Shown: positions 10,398 to 21,921, counted from the stretch's first letter. The stretch is 64,000 nt of DNA from Styela clava (GCF_964204865.1 NC_135251.1:13578001-13642000), one strand, 5' to 3'. Numbers and translations: made by a program. Notes: a model not told the origin generated them from the sequence alone.

Positions 10398-11294
10398 CAG
10401 GGTCGTCCAACCTTTTTGGCCGAAGGGCCACATGTAATTTACTAATAATTGCGCGGGTCACTTAACATGGTAGTTATGTTCTAGTTTTGCTACGGGCTAA
10501 TGAAATAACAAACAATGCCCTCACACCGAAGTTTCACAATTATCAGAACAATAAAACTGTTGTTTCCCAATATAGGGCGCCATCGATGGTTATTCCCGAA
10601 AGTTTCGTCAAAGACAAGCCAAGACGCTTAATCATTTTTATAACAGCTTCTAACAAACCAACGTCTCTAGCCGTACCATTAACAGGGAAAATGGCTGCGA
10701 GCTCTTCGGTAATTTCAAATCATCATTAACTCCCCGAAAAAAGATCGCCAAGTCGCCAACTGAGCAGTAAACTTGATGCCAGTGCTTTCGTTAAGCGCTT
10801 TTCCCGCCTTTGCAATTACAATTTCTGCTATAGAGTTCCCAATCTCTTCAACACGACGAGTTATGGTCCGTCTTGACAGGCCATTTTTGCAAACACCTTT
10901 TTTATTTTCGGGCGTAAAAACATTGGCAACCCGAACAATACATAACATCAACAAATTCTCAATCTGGAAATGGCTTCGATTATTTTGCGATAACATCATA
11001 TAGAGTAGTAAAAAACCAAGTGTGTGTGTAGGCGACTATGGCATCTTTATGTATCGATTATGTATCCCAGTTGATTTCGATTCAAAATGGCACTCATAGC
11101 TCGTTTGAAAGGGCTGGCAGAGCGCATTTAAGGAAAATGAACAAATCGTTTGTATCACATCTTTGTATACTACATTAATCAAAAAATAATTTCACTTTAT
11201 TTTTTTTTTAATTCTGAAAAAAATACAGCGCGGGCCACTCGAAATGCTTTCGCGGGCCACATATGACCCGCGGGCCACGAGTTGGACGACCCTG
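10398..11294 (-). mobile_element. hAT element, internally decayed, with 8-bp TSD
   Basis: Terminal inverted repeats CAGGGTCGTCCAAC and GTTGGACGACCCTG are flanked by an exact 8-bp duplication GTCTGGAC (10390-10397 and 11295-11302), the hallmark of hAT transposition. Subterminal GGGCCACAT/GCGGGCCAC motifs are shared with the element at 29338. Remains of the transposase lie on the minus strand. At 897 bp it is a deletion derivative. Confidence 0.93.
10560..10999 (-). pseudogene. hAT transposase remnant (ZBED/SCAND3-like family)
   Basis: Minus-strand translation gives two collinear pieces in different frames. The upstream piece (10999-10730) carries SRRTITRRVEEIG and ALNESTGIKFTAQLA; the downstream piece (10719-10563) carries EITEELAAIFPVNG and KLSGITIDGA. 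These match the order of the conserved catalytic-core blocks of animal hAT transposases of the ZBED/EPM2AIP1/SCAND3 type, where the last block usually reads GITTDGA. A frameshift with a stop near 10715-10730 and missing ends make it non-functional. Confidence 0.8.
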
Positions 11295-11713
11295 GTCTGG
11301 ACTAATGAATTGTACTGTGAAAATAAATTTTTATCTCATTCGGTTAGTCTCATTTATGCTCCTAATTTTATTTTTCTATTCATTCTATGTATACTGTAAT
11401 AAAATTTACCCCATGTACGCACATTGTTAATCCATGCCCACTTACATTCAATACTATTAAAAAAAATGGCAAATTGTCAAAGTATTTGGTATCCTAGTTA
11501 ACCCATTTCACTTCAAGCATTTCTATAGATACTATGCAATATATAACAAACTTTCAACTAAATATACTACAAAACAGTATTTTTCAACACGAAATTTCTT
11601 GTTTTTAAAAATGAGAAAGTCTTGTAAATAGTGTATATAATGAATAAACGAGAGGTATTGTATTTCCTTACACCGTACCTGATGATTTATTTTATTACTA
11701 ATAATATAATTGT

Positions 11714-11965
11714 ATGGGTGGCAACAGACTCTGCTGACCCCAAAAGGTCGTATCGTTGTCTTATACCAAAGCATCTGTTTTTTTTATTATTTATATATTC
11801 ATGCATGTATTGTGTGTTTCATGGTTTGACCGTAAATATATGTTTGACAAATAAAAATAAACTCTCTCTCTCAACCGTAAATATATACTACTATCTATTT
11901 GCTATCATATATATATTGTATGTGTTTTCTGGTTTGACGAAACAAAAAGTTCTCTCTCTCTCTAC
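11714..11965 (+). repeat. CT-tailed retroposon 3' end, copy 1
   Basis: Contains GGTCGTATCGTTGTCTTATA, then a T-rich stretch and a TTTGACAAATAAAAATAAAC signal before a CT dinucleotide tail; a second tail (GTTTGACGAAAC... then CT repeats) follows. The same order is seen at 14566-14709 and 19830-19982. The reproducible 3' tail points to a retroposon. Confidence 0.55.
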
Positions 11966-12097
11966 TACGGTTCAACTTGGTAGTGGTACTTTCCCGAATA
12001 TGACGCCCGCCAGATGTTTCGTTGGAGACGTGACGCCACAAATGCAAAAGGCTGAACTGAGATACCGGTAGGTCGTGAAGTAGTAGAGAGCAGGGAA

Positions 12098-15000
12098 ATG
12101 GCGTTGCCAACTAAAGTTCTTGTAATAACTGGAGCAACAAGGTAACAGTTTTATTCTCTACCATTTTTGCAAGAAATTTGTTTACTGTTATATGGCATGA
12201 CCGCACGCGGATTTTGCGATATGGGTTTTTAATTTACTTCTTGTATGATTGCACCTTTTCTGTCATTTTAACTGGATATCAGTGTGTTGGCTAAACGCCT
12301 CGTCTATCATGGATTTATTATTATCTAGATCAGGGCTTTTGAGCTTTTTAATACCATATATTAATTTTCTACGGCCCTTGTTCGAGTTAATACTGCTAAA
12401 CAGCTCGAAATATGCATTTTTGATGTTTAATTGACACAGCTAGACTAATTCTCAACTTTTAGTAGGCCTACTCAATTACAAAAACAAGCACATATTTATT
12501 CAGATTAACGCTACTCAATTATTCAGTGTAATAGGTGCGAATACTTTTTGCTGTATAGCAAGTCCAGCCTCGGCTCAATGTTTGTTTATGCAGGCCTAAA
12601 TAATGAATTACGATTTCTGGCCACCGATGGCATGGTCCTTATCCGGAATTGTTCACTCTTATTGATCAAACTCAGCATAAGACAGCGGTTTGTGTGGCGC
12701 CGAAGTATCATGGTAAAAAATCATGGCGCATCTACACGAAAAATATGCTGCCTGATAATAAAACACAATTTTGTCATCGTTAATATGTACTTATCTTATC
12801 TCTGCCTGGTTTTTCTTTAAAATGCTAAAAAAATCACTGGTGTTCGGCAAATCAATAAACGGCAGCATGCGAAATTGCAGCATGTAGGGTTTACCTCTTC
12901 TGTTACGTAACAATATACCCGACATAACAGAGCGTACACAACATAGAACAGTAAAATGAATTTGATTCGTGTACACATCATTCGCAACAATGAGAAACAA
13001 TAAAACATTTGGAATAAATAAAATATGTAATATATTTCGAGGCGTACTTAGCAAATCGCCTTCGGGAACCGCTAGCTTAATAATTATTAAAGCCGGCATT
13101 GTTATGCAAGCACACGCAAATCGGGTCTTACGATCAGAATATACATTGTTATGCAAGCGCGATGATTCTACTGTTTTTTCCCCGAAAATAAAACCAAGCC
13201 TGAATTTTGGAAATTATATTAATATAAGCGCTCCCCTTTAAAAAGACTTAGTCTATAGGGCAATTTTTTTGACCTCATCCCGTGGAAGTGCGTCGTTTTA
13301 ATTTTGCTAGGATGTCGCAAAATTTTATGATTTGTTAACCTTTCAAGCAACCCATATCTTCTACTTTTACAGAAAAAAGGGAAGATTCTATCGATCTTAC
13401 CTGTGATGGTGTTACAATTTTAATTCTGAAAATTCGGTTTTCTGTAAATTAAGATTATTTTTCTTGGTTCAAAAAGCGTTGCGAGCTCCTATCCCCTTTG
13501 CGATTTCGTTTTCATATAGGGAAAACTTTTCTACCAAGGCCCATTAAATATGATTTCACTGACTGTCGTTATGTTTTGTTTGTTCCTTTATATGAAAATC
13601 CTTGCAGAAAAAGTCTTCTATTGAAAGGTATCAATACATATTTTCACAGGTAGTTGTAACTTGAGCATATTTTTGGAGGGCGTCACAATTCAATTAAGTT
13701 CGAGAACCACTGAGTCCTAGTCGATAGCAAGAAATTTCCACTCAAGAAATTTCTACTCTTTCTACTTTTTAAATCTGTCTAGAATAACTCGTTTATATCG
13801 TAGATATTTTGTATAATAAAAATTATTATCGTTATTCTCTGCATTCCCTCAAAATCAGCCCTAGTGTTATTTTCGAAATAAAATTGAAGACACTGAAATC
13901 TTATTTACACAGTATGATGATGTGTTCATTAGGAATCGTGAAATTTTTGTTTCACATCATTTTTAATAATTGTATTTCGAATCAAGATTCTGGAAAAGTA
14001 CAATAGATATAGTACTTTGTATAAAATTGGTGCTCTTTTTGCGGCCCATAATATTGGGGCCCCTAGTTTAGGAAGCCCTGATCTAAATCCATTTGAATGG
14101 TACGAAAGTAATCAGACTGTAGTTTAAAGTTAGCCATAACTGCATAAATTAGCTGTTTACCAATGAAGTAATGAATTTTCCCCTGTGTTCTGTTTCCATA
14201 TAATATTTTTTATTACTGGCTTAAATATGTTAGTAATCCTATTAATATGCATATAATCTTTTGTCTTTCTGGTGATACATTTTTACCACATTTTTCGAGC
14301 CCATCATCCACTGATGTAGAGTTTATATATGTATATATATTTTTTTTTTTCCTCTCTTTTCTTACATCGAATGATTGTATATATTATTATTCCCATCATC
14401 TAAAGCATATAGAACTTTTATTGTGTAAATGAGTTCCCAATAAAACATGTCCTCCCCCAATAGTTTCCTGAGATTACATCGAATTTTTAATTTTAATTTA
14501 AGTATTAATCAACAGACCAAATTTTCTAATAGTCATCTTCAATGTGAACATTAATCACTTCAGCAAATATGGTGGGAGTTGACCTCGACCTCATGCTCGT
14601 ATCGCTCCCTCCCGCCAATACCAAAGCAATTTTATTTGTGTTATGTATTTTTGTCTTATTACTAACTGTTTGTTTTTGATGGACAAAATAATAAATCTCT
14701 CTCTCTCTCCCTATAATAGTATTGCGTTATGTTATACAGTTATACACACGATATTTTATCATTTCCGATATACTATTTTGCAACAAGCTGCTAATAATTT
14801 ATATCTTTTACATCTTAATTTGAAACAATTTTCATCGTGTTATTTATAATTATATCAGTTTTAAAATTGCTTACACGTTGATGAATTTTTTTTCAGTGGG
14901 ATTGGTCTCAGCTTCCTTCATAGAATTCTTCTCGAAGTAAGACTTCAATTCCTCATTCGTGTTTGTATTTTGTGTCGAAATATGAGAAAGGGAGAATATG

Positions 15001-18000
15001 TTCGTTCTACTTTATTGGCATCGCATAAATCTGCTGAAATCGAACTTGTCAACATGGATACTGGAGATTTAAAATCTGTTTTAGAAGGAGTGAATATCAT
15101 AAAAGAAAAGTATGCATTATGTCATATCATATGTATAATTTGATCTAGAATAGAAAATCTGGAAATACTAGACCCATGGTTTTTATGAATTTTAAACTCC
15201 AAATGGTCCTTACACTGAATGGTGAATAGATTCAATAGTACATATTTACATCAACATTTGACATTACAAAGCATTTCTATGCAAAATACTCCAAATTCAA
15301 AACATTATTTATTAAACCTTTTTTTCTGAATTGCTTTTCAACTACCTTATTGTCAGGCTTGCTTTTTAATACTCTGTATTGTGAGTTTTACTCTAGATAC
15401 ATGCTATAGGACGATTCATTAATTCTTCACTGCCTATTTCCACATGTTTAAAACTGATTTGATTCAATTTCCTATTTTAGATATAAGAAAATTGACTTTT
15501 TGTATCTGAATGCAGGGATTTTACCTGTGAAGAAACTTCATATTTCTGGTCTTTTCAGCCGGTGAGTTCAGCACAGTGAAGCCAATTTAAGTCTTATTAA
15601 ACCTATCTGTAATAAGTAACAAATTATAGGGTGAAATATTTGTGGTTCCAAAATTAAGTGGGTACCCTTTTTTCATACAAATGTATCGGCATTGCAAGTG
15701 CAAATGTATGTGCAGGGAAGTTTGGAGGACTCCATTTTTATTTATACTGCAATTATCATAAATATATTGCTTTTTTCTGTCATGCCAAGTACTTTATTAT
15801 TATCGATTTGTTGGTATTTTTGTTTACATGTAACAAGTGTAAACAATTTATCATTATTGATATAGGAATGTTCTAGCTCGGTTAAAGACTGGAGAGAATA
15901 TCATTGAATCTGCCAATCCATTGAATGAATCTGGAATACCACTAGTTTTTGCAACTAACGTTTTGGGACATTTTGTTCTGGTGAGAAAAGTTCTTTATCA
16001 ACAAAAATATGAGTTCGATCTGTTCGAAACTTGTTAACAATGGAACACTGTTTTTTAATTGGTTTTGATTTATTTTTTTGATATATCTCTATCCTTGATT
16101 AACTCTTTTGCATTATTTCTTTGTTTCAGGTTCAGGAATTATTGCCTCTTCTTAGATCTGATGGGCAAGAGAAATCTAAGATTGTGTGGACAGCTTCTAA
16201 CAATGCTGTAAAAAGCAGTTTTAACATGGATGACTTTATGTGCAATCATGGGTAAAATTTTTTTTTTTTCAGGAACTCATTTAGAGCAGTGCTGTTCAAC
16301 CTTTTTGTTATTGCGGAACCCCTGATATCGTTTTTCGTTTTTTATGGAACCCCAAATAACAAAAATAAAAATAAAACACGAAATACTCGTAAAACGAAAT
16401 ATTTGTAATTCGAATATTTCTACTTCAAGAACGAAACAGAAAGAAGGTAACAAGCATGAAATTCAATGACTATGTTGTTCTTGCATTTCCTTTCCAATTT
16501 TCTTGAATCGTGGCTCCACGGCGCTCAAAGCAATTATCATACTCATGGTTACACTCTTTAAAAACTTCTTTTTTGTTTTTAATAATTGTTAAAGCAGAAA
16601 ATACTGATTTACACAAATAGGTATTGGGAAATTGACACAGAAGTTTTATTGCTTTTTTTGCAATGGCTCCTACCCTCTTTGTGAAGAAAAATCCAAAAAT
16701 CTTCCTTCCCATGATTTTCGAAGGTTTCCTCCGAATTAATATCATTACAGATATCTATGAGTCCTTCTTGCTGTTGCGCACTTAGAAATTCATCCAAACA
16801 CGGAAAAGAATAATAATCATTTTTTGCAACTTTACTGGCCCAGCAGTCAATTTTTCCTTTACGCGGAACCCCAAGGTTCCACGGAACCCCTGTTGAAGAG
16901 CACTGATTTAGAGTGTTTTTATTGGTACAATATTAATCTGATAAGGGACTGTATTTCAATTTTCAAAAATTGAATTTTCATTTTACTATACACAGAAATG
17001 GCTCGTCTCTACCGAGAAAAGGAGATGATATGCTTTCAACCACCTAATTCCACTCCACTTTCTTTATACATTGCCTTTGTTTTTCGTTAGCGTAGAATCA
17101 TTTTCTTTATTCAGGAACATGTCATATGGCAGTTCAAAATATATTATTAATGCGTTGAGCATTGCAATGAATCAACGATACAACAGAGAAGGGATTTATA
17201 GCCACCTCGCCGAACCTGGTCTTTGCATCACTGCGATGTCAGAAAATATATTACCATTATGGTTATGGAAGATTGTGGAATTTCTCTTTATGCTTGTAAG
17301 TGTGAAAGTAAAGGATGTTTTCCAGAAAATTATTTATTTTATCTATTTATTTTTATAAGAAAAACTTGACTTTAATAGTCCTGGAGGCATTTAAAAAATC
17401 TGAATATTTTAGATGATGTAGACTAGTCTACTCACTTATTTTTGGCTATTTTCTTCTCTGGTGATCTGTGAATAAACATGTTGATTTCATTCCGATATAA
17501 ACGTGAATTGTTAGGGTTTATTATAAATACAAGAATTACTTTTTACCAAACTGTTCAGTGTTCACGCTTTGTTCGAGTCTATGACTTGCCAAAGTGATCA
17601 TGTGTTGTGCACCCCTGGTCCAATAGAACCATAAAACTATCACTATTATTCTCAAACGGGAATTGATTCACTTCGATCTCAAATTTACATGGTAAATTCA
17701 AATGGGACTGGTTATTTTTCATCATTTTGGCCATGTTGGACACCTGGAAAGTCACAAATAATCGTTTTTACCAGTAATAATATTTGTTTACCTTATAGTT
17801 TCGTCTTGTTGCTCACCATCTGACACTTTCTACTTATAATGGATCTGAATCATTAATCTGGTTGTTCAAACAAGATCCACGAAATTTGAAAAAAAATTAC
17901 CAATATGAGAGTGCTGTGAACATATTTAATCAGCGATATGTTTCAAATGTTGAGATTGATATTTCTCCTACTGAGGCAGAAACCATATTTCAAAAAATGG

Positions 18001-18038
18001 TGACAACAACTGAAGAAATCAGAGCTGAAGCAGGGTGA
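12098..18038 (+). CDS. HSD17B7: 17-beta-hydroxysteroid dehydrogenase 7-like (3-keto-steroid reductase)
   Basis: Seven exons: 12098-12141, 14897-15109, 15481-15561, 15866-15980, 16130-16251, 17115-17295, 17799-18038. All borders are GT-AG and phases close to 331 residues (human about 341). The family is an NADPH-dependent short-chain dehydrogenase that reduces 3-ketosterols in cholesterol synthesis, and also estrone, at the endoplasmic reticulum. Seen in the sequence: cofactor motif TGATSGIG (residues 11-18), CRNM shortly after, NAG at 96-98, catalytic Ser 174 in VWTAS, and catalytic Tyr196/Lys200 in YGSSK. The C-terminal part aligns through LSTYNGSESLIWLF. The start is the first ATG in frame and gives the usual family N-terminus. 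Intron 1 is 2.8 kb and is enlarged by a hAT insertion; intron 5 holds another. The sterol-pathway role is inferred from family identity. Confidence 0.93.
12331..14080. mobile_element. Non-autonomous hAT element in HSD17B7 intron 1
   Basis: Starts CAGGGCTTTTGAGC and ends TTTAGGAAGCCCTG. It is flanked by ATCTAGAT (12323-12330) and ATCTAAAT (14081-14088), a 7-of-8 match consistent with a hAT 8-bp target duplication. No transposase similarity was seen, and the longer frames inside are not recognisable. A further hAT-like end (TTCGAGAACCACTGA near 13700) and CCCTAGTGTTATTTTCGAAA (near 13860) suggest nested insertions. Confidence 0.65.
14566..14709 (+). repeat. CT-tailed retroposon 3' end, copy 2
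   Basis: Reads ATGGTGGGAGTTGACC, then GCTCGTATCGCTCCCTCC, then GGACAAAATAATAAA and a CT run. It is closely related to the copy at 19830 and lies in HSD17B7 intron 1. Confidence 0.7.
16287..16905 (-). mobile_element. hAT element in HSD17B7 intron 5, exact 8-bp TSD
   Basis: Ends CAGTGCTGTTCAACC and TGTTGAAGAGCACTG form terminal inverted repeats, flanked by an exact ATTTAGAG duplication (16279-16286 and 16906-16913). Near each end are GCGGAACCCC words that belong to the subterminal region. The 619-bp element contains a hAT transposase C-terminal remnant on the minus strand. Confidence 0.93.
16497..16797 (-). pseudogene. hAT transposase C-terminal dimerisation region, broken
   Basis: On the minus strand one frame gives EGLIDICNDINSE and GKEDFWIF and, after a frame change near 16680, a second frame gives KKAIKLLCQFPNTYLC and SVFSALTIIKNKK. 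Together they match the conserved C-terminal block of hAT transposases (usually FW, then a PFPTTYLCE-like stretch, then FSALTxIKTKKR). The frameshift and the missing N-terminus make it a pseudogene. Confidence 0.82.
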
Positions 18039-18537
18039 TAACATATGCATTGTTGACGAAAGTTTCAAAATGAGAATTGATGAGATTATTATTTTTATGT
18101 GCAATTGATTAATCTAGAACAAAAAAGGTAGTACATTTTATTATTTCAGACTAAAATGGAAAATTTTATACTAAACGAGTGACTTTGATGTATAAATTGC
18201 CAAATGTATATGTTACCGTGAAAAAATGTTGATATGTAGAAAACTGTGTTTTATCGAATCTTGTATATTATTATATAGCGTTATCACCGGTGGGATTGAA
18301 AATTTTAAGAACCGGTTATCTTTTATATCGTACTTACTGACGACAGATTCCCTCTTTTCAGAAAATATATGTATGTCACTATAACCTGGCATCAACATGG
18401 CACCTTTACTTACCTAAATCTAATATATAACTTGAAACTGAATGTTATGTTTTATGTAATTAGTTATTATTCTTATTTATGTTCAATACTGTTCATTGTG
18501 TTAGTTCTATTGTGGTCTTTGTATTCCATCATTATCC

Positions 18538-18543
18538 AATAAA
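18538..18543 (+). promoter_or_regulatory. Polyadenylation signal AATAAA, probable for HSD17B7
   Basis: A canonical AATAAA hexamer 500 nt after the HSD17B7 stop on the same strand, followed by T-rich sequence. Confidence 0.6.
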
Positions 18544-19035
18544 ACAAATGAAATTAATGTATTTTTACGGCGAACTCTGCATATTTTTTCTATTGCAAAA
18601 CGAGATTTGAGGGTGTAGGAATTTGGTTCAATAAATAGAAAAGAATCATTTCAAGAATGGCCTGAAGTCGGACGTTCTGCATGCAGTGCTTGTTACTAAA
18701 AGTTGCAGCTAAAGCCAGTGAAAGGTGCGCCATCAGCCATCATATGTATTGCATATTTTCTGACTAGGCTTTGTTGCGCTTCTGATTTTAGCGTCAGACA
18801 AGACAAGATCATACTTTTTGAACAATTTCCAATCAAACGTTTATTTGAATGCCAATACATAGCAACAAGTTACCAAAACTTCAACTGCAGTTTGAACATT
18901 GGCCACATGAGTAGTACATGGGAAATGACCGTCTCAATATTTATTTCGTTTAACTATATTATTTTATTTCCGCTAAAAAAAAATTCACTCGAAAAAATTT
19001 ATTACTCGAACTCCAAATAACTATTTGTCATTTAA

Positions 19036-19709
19036 CCCTTTCCGTGCGGTGGGCACGTCTACGTACCCACGACAAAACTCGCTAGTTTGCGGCGGGTACG
19101 TTGATGTACTCCACTGTTTTATTTAGCAATCGGTCGCAAACTGTTGGTCTAGTTTTTCCGGGTTTTAGTTTATTGATAAGAAGTCTTCTTCGAGATTAAC
19201 ATAAGCGACGGTAAATCTCGCTTTCGTTTACCATGGAAATTTTATTTGCGGCGGAACGAGGGAGTGTTTTTGAAATTTATGCAAATTTCGGTGTGTTTTG
19301 GGTGGTAATAGAAGACATATTATCCCTTCCATCTACCAAAGTATTTTGAGTTAGATAACGAAATTGCTACAGCAATATCATGCTATTGTTTGCCAACCAA
19401 GAAGCGGTAACAGTAAAGGATTTAGCGAATATTTCTATTTTTTATCACGGTTTGAAGTTTCAACACCCAAGAAAAAAAAATGCCTTTTTTCTATCCGGTT
19501 TGTGACTCAGACCACCCCTTTTGGAAAAAAAAAATTTTTCAATCGCCAATTGCAAGCTCTTTAAATAAGCTTTTCAACGAGCCGTCAGTGGGCAGCAGAG
19601 GATCATTACTTTTTCGTTAGTCGATCGATTAGTTGTGGGGGTACAAATGCATAAAGTCGGCGTAGCAAATACGATTATTTAATAAAAGATAAAAATCGCA
19701 TGGAAAGGG
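19036..19709 (-). mobile_element. piggyBac-type MITE, copy 2 (674 bp, inverted)
   Basis: CCCTTTCCGTGCGG at one end and CGCATGGAAAGGG at the other, flanked by TTAA (19032-19035 and 19710-19713). It is the reverse complement of the element at 3010-3683 with only scattered substitutions and the same total length. The 66-codon frame inside is incidental. Confidence 0.88.
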
Positions 19710-19829
19710 TTAAGAACAGACAAAACCCTTGGTCGAGTTTCCCTATTTTTTTCCAAAGATACAAAATTCTAGAATTTATAACCGCTTTATAATAATAAGT
19801 ATTTTTACTGTGAACTTATTTTAATTGGT

Positions 19830-19982
19830 GCGAACATGGTGGGAGCTGATCCTGATGACCGTATGGTCGTATCGCTCCCTCCAGTCTATACCGAAGAAAC
19901 GTTATTCCTATTACTTTATATTTATTATAATTGTATTTGTTATTTCTGGTTGACAAATAATAAATCTCTCTCTCTCTCTCTC
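19830..19982 (+). repeat. CT-tailed retroposon 3' end, copy 3
   Basis: Contains ATGGTGGGAGCTGATCC, GTCGTATCGCTCCCTCC and TTGACAAATAATAAA, followed by a CT tail. It is the best-preserved copy and lies just upstream of MYCBP. Confidence 0.7.
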
Positions 19983-20144
19983 ATATCTTTTCATCTGACA
20001 ACCTAAGAAATAACCTCTGACATCATCGCGCCAACAATAGTCGTCGTCGTCTTGGCGATAATCTCTTCCGTTGTTTTCGTTTCACGTCGCTTTTCCTACG
20101 CGATTTCTTCGTTACTGGACTGTGTATTCAATCGGAGCCGCAAT

Positions 20145-20450
20145 ATGACGACTTATCGAGCTGCAGATTCGAAAAGAGAAGAATTCCGGAAATATCTTGA
20201 ACAGTCAGGCGTGGTAGATGCCCTAACAAAGGTTTTGGTAAATCTTTATGAGGAGCCGGAAAAACCTTCACAGGCACTGGAATTTCTCCGCCAACATCTC
20301 GGAGCAGCAGGACCTGAAACTGCTGATGTGGAGTCTCTACGATTAGAGGTTAGCGAACTCAGGGGAAAAGTATCACAACTCACAGATGAAAATGCAGAAC
20401 TTAAAAGTAGACTTGAAAAATATGAGCCTTCAGAAGAGGCAACAGAATAA
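20145..20450 (+). CDS. MYCBP: c-Myc-binding protein (AMY-1), single exon
   Basis: An intronless frame of 101 residues; the human protein has about 103. Near-identity to the family runs from the start: YRAADSKREEFRKYLEQSG, then a TKVLVNLYEEPEKP block, HLGAAGPE, and a charged heptad-like C-terminal half (about residues 58-92) that forms the known coiled coil. MYCBP binds the N-terminus of Myc and also AKAP-family proteins, in cytoplasm and nucleus (family knowledge). The ATG at 20145 gives the conserved N-terminus; the frame stays open for 31 codons upstream, but that extension is not conserved in the family and is probably 5' UTR. Vertebrate MYCBP is split by introns, so the single exon means intron loss or a retrocopy. 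No poly(A) scar was seen, and the frame is fully intact. Confidence 0.93.
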   Translation: MTTYRAADSKREEFRKYLEQSGVVDALTKVLVNLYEEPEKPSQALEFLRQHLGAAGPETADVESLRLEVSELRGKVSQLTDENAELKSRLEKYEPSEEATE

Positions 20451-20970
20451 AATATTGGTCACTTCCACTTATGAAAGTGCGGATTTTTATCTAGGGCCCA
20501 TATCTCAATTAACAAGGAAATGCTGTTATTTTGTCAGTAATGATTTGGCAATGTTTTTAGCGTCTAGTTTACTTCAATATTCACCATTTTAGAGTCTATT
20601 TTTTAAAGTCATAGCAACATTGTTCAGAAACGTCAGTCTCATCATACAGTTATAGGCTACCGTATAGCTTGACGAAGTTGTTGCTGCCTTCAATTTTTCA
20701 GTTGAAGACAGATTTTTAATTGTACTGAGCAGACCTGTTTTTATGTATGTAAACTGTATCTTTTTTTAAACCAAGAGTGCTCTATTCATAAACGCAAGTA
20801 TCTCAATATTTCTAAGATCTATGAATTTTTGCTCATCACCTACTCTTTCATGATAAAATTATCTATAAACCTTGTCAGTAATTCTCCAGAATAATCTGTG
20901 ATCCAATGTTTTGCGTGTATACAGTGTACAATCTTTATTATTTGTTTTTATACTATATTTGGAGTTTGAA

Positions 20971-20976
20971 AATAAA
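20971..20976 (+). promoter_or_regulatory. Polyadenylation signal AATAAA for MYCBP
   Basis: AATAAA about 520 nt after the MYCBP stop, followed by a T-rich stretch. Confidence 0.65.
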
Positions 20977-21915
20977 ATTTGTAAATACATTTTTAAAAAG
21001 TCTTCTTTTATTCATCAGGAGTATAGCGAAAAAAATGGTCTCATGACGCTATTCCATCAAAAGATTTACATAAAACACTTCTAATAGTTTTTAGTTTCAT
21101 AATAACTACATCAAGTTACTTCAGCCATGCCTTACAGATTACAAATAAACAGGTTTTGGCAATTGCTTTCTTCTTTTTGTTTACTGTTATCTAAATGAAT
21201 ATTCGTGCTTAATTAACTGATTTCAAGTTTTGTCAAAATACATGTTCGAGAATCGATCCAATGTTAGTTTGTCAGTGTCCGAATTACCACCTCGACCAAA
21301 ATAGCTGCAAGTTACCACGTTAAAAGTAACTGAGCTTTATTTTTTCTGATCTTTGTTGTTTTTATGTGCTGATCCGTGAATTTTAATATGATAAATATCA
21401 GTGGTTGGTTGTACAGGAACTTGCTCAGAGCAGAGGTTAATGAGCACCACATAAAAAAGATTTAACACGGCCCTTCTCAGAGCAAAGAGCATGAATAAGC
21501 GCTACATGAAAAAAAATTACCTCAAGCTACGGATATGCTTTGCTGAGTATCTCATATAGGTTGCGAGCAACAGCAATAAAACTCCCTTCTCAAAGCAAAT
21601 TACCGCAACTTCCTGAAGTAAACGCAGGACCCATAACTCAATAACAAGATCCATATTGTACTGTTCCATTTTATTTTTTTTAACAATTTGGTGCACATTG
21701 TTTTGCATGTGTGATCAGTGGATGGAAACAGTTCAATTGTAAATATAAAAATTTCATAAAAAAATTGGCTAAATAATACTGAAGCTGCTGTTTTGACATG
21801 CATAAAGCGAAAAAGGTATGTCGACGCAAATTGTAGATAATTATTTTCACACTCCAATTGTTGTTGGAGTGCTTTGATTACGAGCGGCTAGTTAAATTCA
21901 TCAACTTTGTGGCAG

Positions 21916-21921
21916 TTTATT
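21916..21921 (-). promoter_or_regulatory. Possible polyadenylation signal for GLCE
   Basis: TTTATT on the plus strand reads AATAAA on the minus strand, about 370 nt after the GLCE stop. Other hexamers occur further on, so this is tentative. Confidence 0.3.

Larger units (their letters stand above)
8596..12097. other. Intergenic, repeats
   Basis: Between the SLC6 stop and the HSD17B7 start. It contains a TCAA-type microsatellite joined to a retroposon-like end (8628-8780), a TA dinucleotide run (9103-9123), a hAT element (10398-11294) and a CT-tailed repeat (11714-11965). Nothing recognisable lies at 8780-9100 or 9130-10390. Confidence 0.6.
18039..20144. other. Intergenic between HSD17B7 and MYCBP
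   Basis: Holds the HSD17B7 3' UTR to about 18560, an unrecognised AT-rich stretch (18560-19030, with a 105-codon frame of no recognisable family), the second piggyBac-type MITE, a CT-tailed repeat copy, and the presumed MYCBP promoter and 5' UTR. Confidence 0.6.

Noticed and set aside
12791..13156. 121-codon minus-strand frame in HSD17B7 intron 1
   Set aside because: It lies inside the hAT-like insertion, has no recognisable domain, and overlaps other random frames on both strands.
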